Source of the DNA: Heliocidaris tuberculata
Taxonomy: Eukaryota > Echinodermata > Echinoidea > Camarodonta > Echinometridae
Direction: 5' to 3'
Length of the DNA stretch: 64,000 bases
Assembly (NCBI GenBank): GCA_025618425.1
Contig: CM046836.1
Span: 11,090,061 to 11,154,060 of the forward strand
Shown: piece after piece, positions 58,431-64,000 of the stretch
How positions within the stretch are numbered: position 1 is the stretch's first letter
How the letters are laid out: every line of letters begins with the position of its first letter
Made by a program: the position numbers and the translations under genes
The notes under the pieces: model-generated
Databases searched by the model: none
Seen by the model: only the letters and a program-made list of their open reading frames with translations
Told to the model about the DNA's origin: nothing

Positions 58431-59434
58431 CATTAATACTTATGCTACCGTTTCCTCTGGTAAATAACGAATCAAAACATTTAGGTAATAACATTGATAT
58501 GGTAAGAAGAAATGGCGAGGTCCTCTTTCAAAACACTGCGATAATAACTATTTTTCTAAAACTTTCCGATAGGTTTGGGCTACCATTTCACCATGAATAC
58601 GTGCACGACTTTACCACAGGAGACTTTCAATAATGTACACTGATCTGTAAGGTAATGGAAGAAAGATGTAGTACAGTAAACCAAAGAATAAGGTATATAG
58701 GACGAAGAAGAGGAAGGCAACATATCAGAAAGAATGAGGCAGTATAAATTAACCCCCCCCCCAAAAAAAAAAAGTCATTCGTATAGCAAGTACGTCTTTT
58801 CAACGCTGATATCTCACATTTTGTGCATTTTTTACTCATTATGCTTCTTGTGACATTTCTATGACTCGATAACTTTCGGCGCAAACAACATTGAATCACC
58901 AAATGATATCGGACTCATCATTTCATTAAAGAACCTTGATTTTTTATTACTGTCCTCAGTTAACATGTTTGTAATGATACGTACTTTGCGTTTTACGAGG
59001 CAAATTGTATAATTCTTTTGCGCATTCATTAACCTTTGTTTTGGGGTCGTTATTTTATTACCGAGATGTAAACAATATTTAAAAGTGCAATTAAAAATTA
59101 TCAACTTTGTCATGTTTGTAGAATTTTTTAATTAAGGTGAGGCATGATTACGAATTTTGGCATATGTCTATCATCTGATCATGAATGATTTCATACACGC
59201 TTTTAAGCTGGAATGGGGTTAAAAACAAACAAATAAAACAAAACTAAACTAAAACAGTATACACGCTCATCTTGTTTTCTTTCTCAATCCCATTTCACCT
59301 TTAGCAAGATGCGTTTTTTATTTTTTTTTGTTGTTGTTTTTTTTAGTTCTAATCGGCATTCGATTTTTTTTGCATAGTTGAGACCCCAAAACGAAGTCAC
59401 AAATAAATAAGGACGATAAAGTGTGTTCTGTTAA

Positions 59435-60075
59435 AGGTCCCCTGCAACCCAAATGCAAGTTGATTCCTGTTGATGTGCAGGGATGCATACAACTTATATT
59501 TTGTTATTGTCTAAATATGTTTCATAAATTTGTTAAATATTTTAAAAATCCTTTTCTGAAACATGCTAAGCTCCACCCTAAAAAAAATGTCCAAGATCTC
59601 ATTCCTGCAATGACATCATCTGTCAGTCATTAGTGAGCTAAGGAGAGACAGTGGTATGTAGCTTGCCAGAGATGACCATCTGTTATAATAGACCACACGA
59701 TGCCTACATAGGAGTTGCTGTGTCAGACATGCTGTAGCATCACCAGGAAAAGAATGGTAGTGGGAGGTATTGTTTGAAAGCATGCAATTCTATTGTGAGC
59801 ATGTGCTGAGCTGGGGGAAGTTACATTCCACTGTCTAATGTAGAATGTTAGTGTAGCTGACTGATGATTGACAAATGATGTCATTGCAGGAATGAGATCT
59901 GGAGTTGTTGTTTGTTTGTTTTTTAGGGTGGAGCTTAGGATAATATTTCAAAAAACATTTAAAAATCTATGAAACATATCTAGATGTTTGAATAACAAAA
60001 TATTAGTTGTATGCATCCCTGCACATCAACAGCAATAAACTTGCATTTGGGTTGCGTTTGGGTTGCAGGGGCCTT
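59435..60075. mobile_element. TTAA-flanked inverted-repeat element (piggyBac-like MITE?)
   Basis: TTAA occurs at 59431-59434 and 60076-60079. The inverted ends share CCCCTGCAACCCAAATGCAA with a small indel near the tip. Arms of about 200 bp continue to pair (AAGCTCCACCCTAAAAA, ATCTCATTCCTGCAATGAC, ATGTGCAGGGATGCATACAA). A single-arm relative lies at 18899-19195. The TTAA flanks suggest piggyBac-type insertion, but no transposase is present. Confidence 0.75.
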
Positions 60076-60694
60076 TTAAGGTGGTATTTCTCAAAAGATG
60101 ACATTTTATAACCCTATCTGTTTGAATATATGATGCCTGAATCTGCATTTGCTAATTTCTTATAATTCCGTTCATAAAAGCATGGAATAGATATTGAACA
60201 TTTTCAAATGCCAATTGTTTGGTTCAGCTTTACCTTTTTACATACATTTTACTTTAACTTTAGCTTTACGTTTATATGTTACTTTATTAATTATAATAAT
60301 GCTTTGATTGACAGGAAACAAATACATTGCAAACTTACAAAAGAAACAATTACACAAACACATGGGCTGCTTTTCAGGGGGGAGGGGGGGGGGAGGCGAA
60401 AGACGAAAATTGAAAGGAATGTGGAAAGTGGAAAAAAGGGAATTTGCCTCCCCTGGCATTATATTCTGGAGCCGCACCTGCACACATCCACAAATACCAC
60501 CAACGCTTGATTTATTGACTTCACCCTGCTATGCAAGTGAAATATGCCAAGAGATATCCCAACTTTAATCTGTTTCACGATTCAACTCATTGTTTTGACA
60601 AATTTTTAAAAAATATTCATCTCTATTCAATGACTCTTTCAAATAATATTTTTGAGTTTTTTTTATATCTCTAGCAGAATTCTGAAAGGTATTA

Positions 60695-60972
60695 CCCTCC
60701 CTTGCCAAAAGTATTGCAACATAGACACATGCATTTAATACACAGGAGGCAATTCATGACATCAGTGTAAGTAAGCGATATTTTAATGAATTTCTAATAC
60801 ATGATTTAAGATCTTATTATCAGGTATATTTCATGTCAAGAATTATTTTTCATGTAAGGTTCATCAAGTTCTAATATTTTGTCGGGTATCCGCGCCTTCT
60901 GATAATGGTGCGCATCCTCCTTGGCAGAATGAACAAATTTCATTATGTTGCAATACTTTTGGCAAGGGAGGG
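60695..60972. mobile_element. Tc1/mariner-like MITE
   Basis: Termini CCCTCCCTTGCCAAAAGTAT and the exact inverse are flanked by TA on both sides (60693-60694 and 60973-60974), the expected Tc1/mariner target. The inverted repeat covers 27 bp; the TTGCCAAAAGTATT core resembles Tc1-family ends. The 278-bp interior is non-coding. Confidence 0.85.
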
Positions 60973-61575
60973 TACATAACACAAAAGTAAGTAATTGGAA
61001 GTCAGTTTAGAAGAACTTGCATTTAATCCCTTTCAGGGATCGCAATGAACGTTTCTGCATGTTAACTCATGAACATGTATATGAACATGTATATGCACTT
61101 CTTTTGGAAGACGGCCACATTTGAGATATAAAAACACATTGGCTATAATGTAACATATAACTATGGGATATAAATTATGGGAGGCTTGTATCTCATCCCT
61201 CCGCGATCTGCAGATTCGAAAAAGGATGTAGGTCAATAGATTGTTCAGGCTTTACTTTAAATGTGAACTTGACAAACTGAGGTCGAAATTATATGTCCCC
61301 GGTAAGAATCAAATAATTGACCTTTCGTCAGATCTTCCAATATGGAAAGTTCGTGTGGTTGCTCGTGTGGTTGTTCGTGTAGCTCAATGCAAATGTACAT
61401 AAGCATAAGAAGCCACGTGAAAAAGTATAGAATCATAAATATTTATGTATTGCGTTGTACAATCTCATAACAGCGCCTGGAGATGCTTCGACCTTTTTTC
61501 ACTCTCCCTGTTTTGACTGCGGCTACTTTTTGAGATCATAAATCTTGTACATGAGCCATTTCGTTTGCCTCGGAT

Positions 61576-62131
61576 CAGGGGCGTCGCTAGAACATTTGGA
61601 ATGGAGGGGGGGGGGGGGGGGGGGGGGTTGTGACACCAGAATTTGCCGACAAATTTTTAGGTTGTGACACTCAAATTTGTCGACAAAAATTCTGCATCCT
61701 AACCCCCCAATACAATAAAAGAAAATCGCAGATGTAAAAATCTTGATCATACGGGCGCATTTTCACAAGGGTACGGGCTGACGCCTTTTGCCTGAATATC
61801 AACTTTTCAATTTCTAAATTATTGCGAGCGAGCGAAGTGAGCGAGCAAATCTCTTTTAACTTTTCGTAGTGAAAATGTACAGAAATTACATACAGAAGGT
61901 ACAAAATTATCCGGGAACCCGAATATGAATTGGTGGTCGCCCGAATACCGAACTTTGAAAATCTTTCTGTTTTTGTTATCCTTTCCTTTTCCTTTTCTTT
62001 TTTCTTTTCTTTTTTCCTTCTCCTGTTTTTTTTCTCTTTTTTACCTTTTCCCTCTCCCTTCCCCCCCCTTTTTGCCGACAATTTTGAATGGGTTGTGAAC
62101 CCCCCCCCCCCCCCTCCCAGCGACACCCCTG
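61576..62131. mobile_element. hAT-like element with CCTCGGA(T/C) target duplication
   Basis: Ends CAGGGGCGTCGCTAG and, inverted, CAGGGGTGTCGCTGG are flanked by CCTCGGAT (61568-61575) and CCTCGGAC (62132-62139), an 8-bp duplication with one change. The interior has long G and C runs and paired TTTGCCGACAA motifs. The element ends about 200 bp before the P450 at 62336 and may overlap its promoter region. Confidence 0.82.
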
Positions 62132-62335
62132 CCTCGGACAGGTCAGCTTGGATAAACTCTGGAGCGAACTTTGTACCGTCCCGTCGTTTCTATTGTTTCC
62201 TGTTCTTTATGCATGAATTATATTAACAAAGATTGATCTTTATGCATTTTTCTATTGTATTTCTGCACTGTAGCCGTGTAGAATCCTGTAGTTGGGAGCT
62301 CTTGAGCGCATTGATACTCATACACAAGCTCAAAC

Positions 62336-63946
62336 ATGGCGCTTGACTCTGTTTTCGAATGCTTCTTGATGGCTGTGACCACCTGTCTCCTGGTGATGAT
62401 ATTGTTAAGACAAACCTCAAGGAATCAAGTCAAATCAAAGTCTGCTGGAGCACAGCCTCTTCCAGGACCATGGGGCATTCCTCTTCTGGGAAACATGCTG
62501 TCTCTTGGACGCTCTGCACCTCATATCTCACTGACAAATCTCTCCAAGAAGTTCGGATCTATCTACCAGATTCGACTCGGCAGCCGTTCTGTTCTTGTCC
62601 TGAATGGTTATGACGCAATCAACAAGGCTCTGGTCAAGAAAGCTGCCATCTTTGCCGGACGTCCCCAGCTTTTCTCAACGAATATCTACTTATCTTGTTG
62701 TCCTGGGAACCATAACCTAACTCTTGGGTCGTGTAACGAGCGCTACATGCTTCACAGGAAACTGGCCGAGTCATCCTTTCGCCACTTTACTGCAGGCACT
62801 CAATCCAAATTTGTTGAGTCGGTGGTAACTTCGGAGGCAATGAAACTTGTTGAACTTATAAGATCTGAATACATTTCCACAAATGGGGAACAGAACGTGG
62901 ATATCTCTGCGAAATCATCACAAGATCAAAGCCCCAATTTGGACCAGATGAGACATGACATTTGCTTGGCGATTGCTCATGTTATGTGCCGGTTTCTTTT
63001 CGGGGAACGCAGTTCCTACGATGACAAAGAGATGAAAGGCCTTTTGCATTACAGCAATCGTTTTTCTGAGGCCAATAAGGCTGGAAATGCAGCTGATTTT
63101 TTACCTTGGTTGCGCTTCATGATGAAGAAGAAAACAAGTACATATCTTTCTTCATTAAAAGACTTACGTGCAACAATTCTTGGCATAGTAAGGGCTCACC
63201 AAAAGGAATACACACCGGGTTCAAAACAGGATATCATAGATCACCTCGTAACGTCTGGACGTCATTATGGGAAGGAACAAATGGCGAGAGTCGGACTGAC
63301 GGAAGAAATGTTGCTCGACACTGCAGTGGACTTTGTGGGTGCTGGATTTGAAACTACGTCTGCCACGCTGGAATGGTGTATTCTCTACATGGCCGCATAT
63401 CCTGAAGTCCAGACTTCTCTCCAAAGAGAGGTTAGTAATGTCGTCGGTCGCAGTCGACTACCAACTTTAGACGATCGTGCTGACCTACCCTTGGTCCAAG
63501 CTTTTATTCTTGAAGTCCATCGGCATTCGAACATGGTCCCTTTTCTCTTTCCACACAGCACAAGTGACGACACCGTACTCGATGGATTCTATGTTCCCAA
63601 GGACATCATAGTGTTTGTTAATATCTACTCGGCTCACATCGACCCCGCTGTCTGGCCTGAACCTGATGTCTTCAACCCTAGCCGTTTCCTGGCACCCGAC
63701 GGAACCCTGGATGAAGACATGAAAAACCACGTGATACCCTTCGGAGTCGGCCGCAGACGATGTCTCGGGGCAGATCTGGCGCGAATGGAGCTGTTTCTCT
63801 TCATTGTCACATTCATCCAACAGTTCTCCTTTGAAAGAAGTCGTGAAGGAGACATGAATATGGAGGCAGAGGAAGGACTACTGAGAAGACCAAAACACCT
63901 TAAAGTGCGTATAAGATCCAGAAATATTGAAAAAGAGAGCGCTTGA
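62336..63946 (+). CDS. CYP1-like P450, group C, copy 2, C-helix Trp to Tyr
   Basis: Complete intronless frame of 536 residues starting in a strong context (AAACATGGC). It has a short N-terminus with anchor at about 8-24, LPGPWGIP hinge at 42-49, I-helix FVGAGFET with Thr340, ExxR as EVHR (E393-R396), and heme loop FGVGRRRCLG with Cys476. Two oddities lie before the C-helix. A Cys-containing segment (SCCPGNHNLTLGSC, residues 120-133) replaces the usual GPSLSF..Y, and the WxxxR tryptophan is Tyr137 (ERYMLHR) while the Arg is retained. This may alter heme-propionate or reductase contacts, though all other catalytic landmarks are intact. Post-ExxR PFLFPHSTS differs from the PHSTT of its relatives. 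Closest relative is the minus-strand gene at 47711-49342. Confidence 0.93.
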   Translation: MALDSVFECFLMAVTTCLLVMILLRQTSRNQVKSKSAGAQPLPGPWGIPLLGNMLSLGRSAPHISLTNLSKKFGSIYQIRLGSRSVLVLNGYDAINKALVKKAAIFAGRPQLFSTNIYLSCCPGNHNLTLGSCNERYMLHRKLAESSFRHFTAGTQSKFVESVVTSEAMKLVELIRSEYISTNGEQNVDISAKSSQDQSPNLDQMRHDICLAIAHVMCRFLFGERSSYDDKEMKGLLHYSNRFSEANKAGNAADFLPWLRFMMKKKTSTYLSSLKDLRATILGIVRAHQKEYTPGSKQDIIDHLVTSGRHYGKEQMARVGLTEEMLLDTAVDFVGAGFETTSATLEWCILYMAAYPEVQTSLQREVSNVVGRSRLPTLDDRADLPLVQAFILEVHRHSNMVPFLFPHSTSDDTVLDGFYVPKDIIVFVNIYSAHIDPAVWPEPDVFNPSRFLAPDGTLDEDMKNHVIPFGVGRRRCLGADLARMELFLFIVTFIQQFSFERSREGDMNMEAEEGLLRRPKHLKVRIRSRNIEKESA

Positions 63947-64000
63947 GAGAAATTCTTGTGCTTTTCCTCTTTTACTAAAGTAACATTTCGTCATCACCGA
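63947..64000 (+). other. 3' flank of the last P450, window end
   Basis: Only 54 bases follow the stop codon; no polyadenylation signal is visible and the transcript probably extends beyond the window. Confidence 0.6.

Larger units (their letters stand above)
49343..62335. other. ~13-kb intergenic between the group C P450s
   Basis: It contains the presumed promoter of the minus-strand gene (49343-50300), TAA/GAT-rich DNA (50712-50960), a 0.4-kb tandem duplication (50894-51689), a large fold-back (52620-53448), a purine tract (about 54010-54350), palindromic DNA (56198-57008), a possible isolated exon (57346-57591), a tRNA-like SINE head (58194-58269), CA repeats and three further transposon-like elements (59435, 60695, 61576). 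No complete protein gene was identified. Confidence 0.6.

Noticed and set aside
1..64000. CRISPR array, operon structure or bacterial genes
   Set aside because: No regularly spaced identical repeats with unique spacers and no bacterial gene organisation; the tandem repeats seen are satellite or MITE type.

Overview
The window looks like nuclear DNA from a marine invertebrate deuterostome, most likely an echinoderm and plausibly a sea urchin. The evidence is AT-rich, microsatellite-dense, eukaryotic-style sequence, very many short inverted-repeat DNA elements, a decayed non-LTR retrotransposon and, above all, an array of CYP1-like cytochrome P450 genes. The species is inferred, not read directly.

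The coding content is dominated by seven P450 genes, each an uninterrupted reading frame of 523-543 codons with a complete clan-2 P450 architecture: N-terminal membrane anchor, LPGPWG hinge, C-helix, I-helix, ExxR and the FxxGxRxCxG heme-Cys loop. C-terminal segments such as the PHSTT motif and the LDG(Y/F)(Y/F)VP stretch resemble vertebrate CYP1A/1B. By eye they form three groups: A (1576-3147, 20170-21741, 25782-27353), B (6982-8562, 11313-12893) and C (47711-49342 on the minus strand, 62336-63946). Group A and B genes lie head-to-tail on the plus strand in the first 27 kb. Group C genes are separate, behind about 20 kb with no convincing gene, and one of them is inverted.

Layout: 1-1575 repeats; 1576-12893 three P450s; 12894-20169 microsatellites, a tRNA-like gene, an orphan copy of a P450 upstream region and a hAT-like element; 20170-27353 two P450s separated by mobile elements and a ~95-bp tandem repeat; 27354-47710 a gene-poor repeat tract holding many fold-back/MITE elements, a truncated reverse transcriptase and a fold-back element carrying telomere-like repeats; 47711-49342 minus-strand P450 with a cluster of AhR/ARNT-type TTGCGTG motifs upstream; 49343-62335 repeats, a recent 0.4-kb tandem duplication, a perfect 58-bp palindrome, a possible isolated exon and several MITEs; 62336-63946 the last P450.

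Together the genes look like a locally expanded monooxygenase array of the xenobiotic/endobiotic type, acting at the ER membrane with P450 reductase. The most interesting points are (i) the dense xenobiotic-response-element-like cluster upstream of the minus-strand gene, (ii) loss of the I-helix threonine (Thr to Pro) in one group-B paralogue, (iii) loss of the C-helix tryptophan in the last gene, and (iv) a duplicated P450 upstream region with no gene behind it. I saw no clearly new multi-gene system beyond this array.
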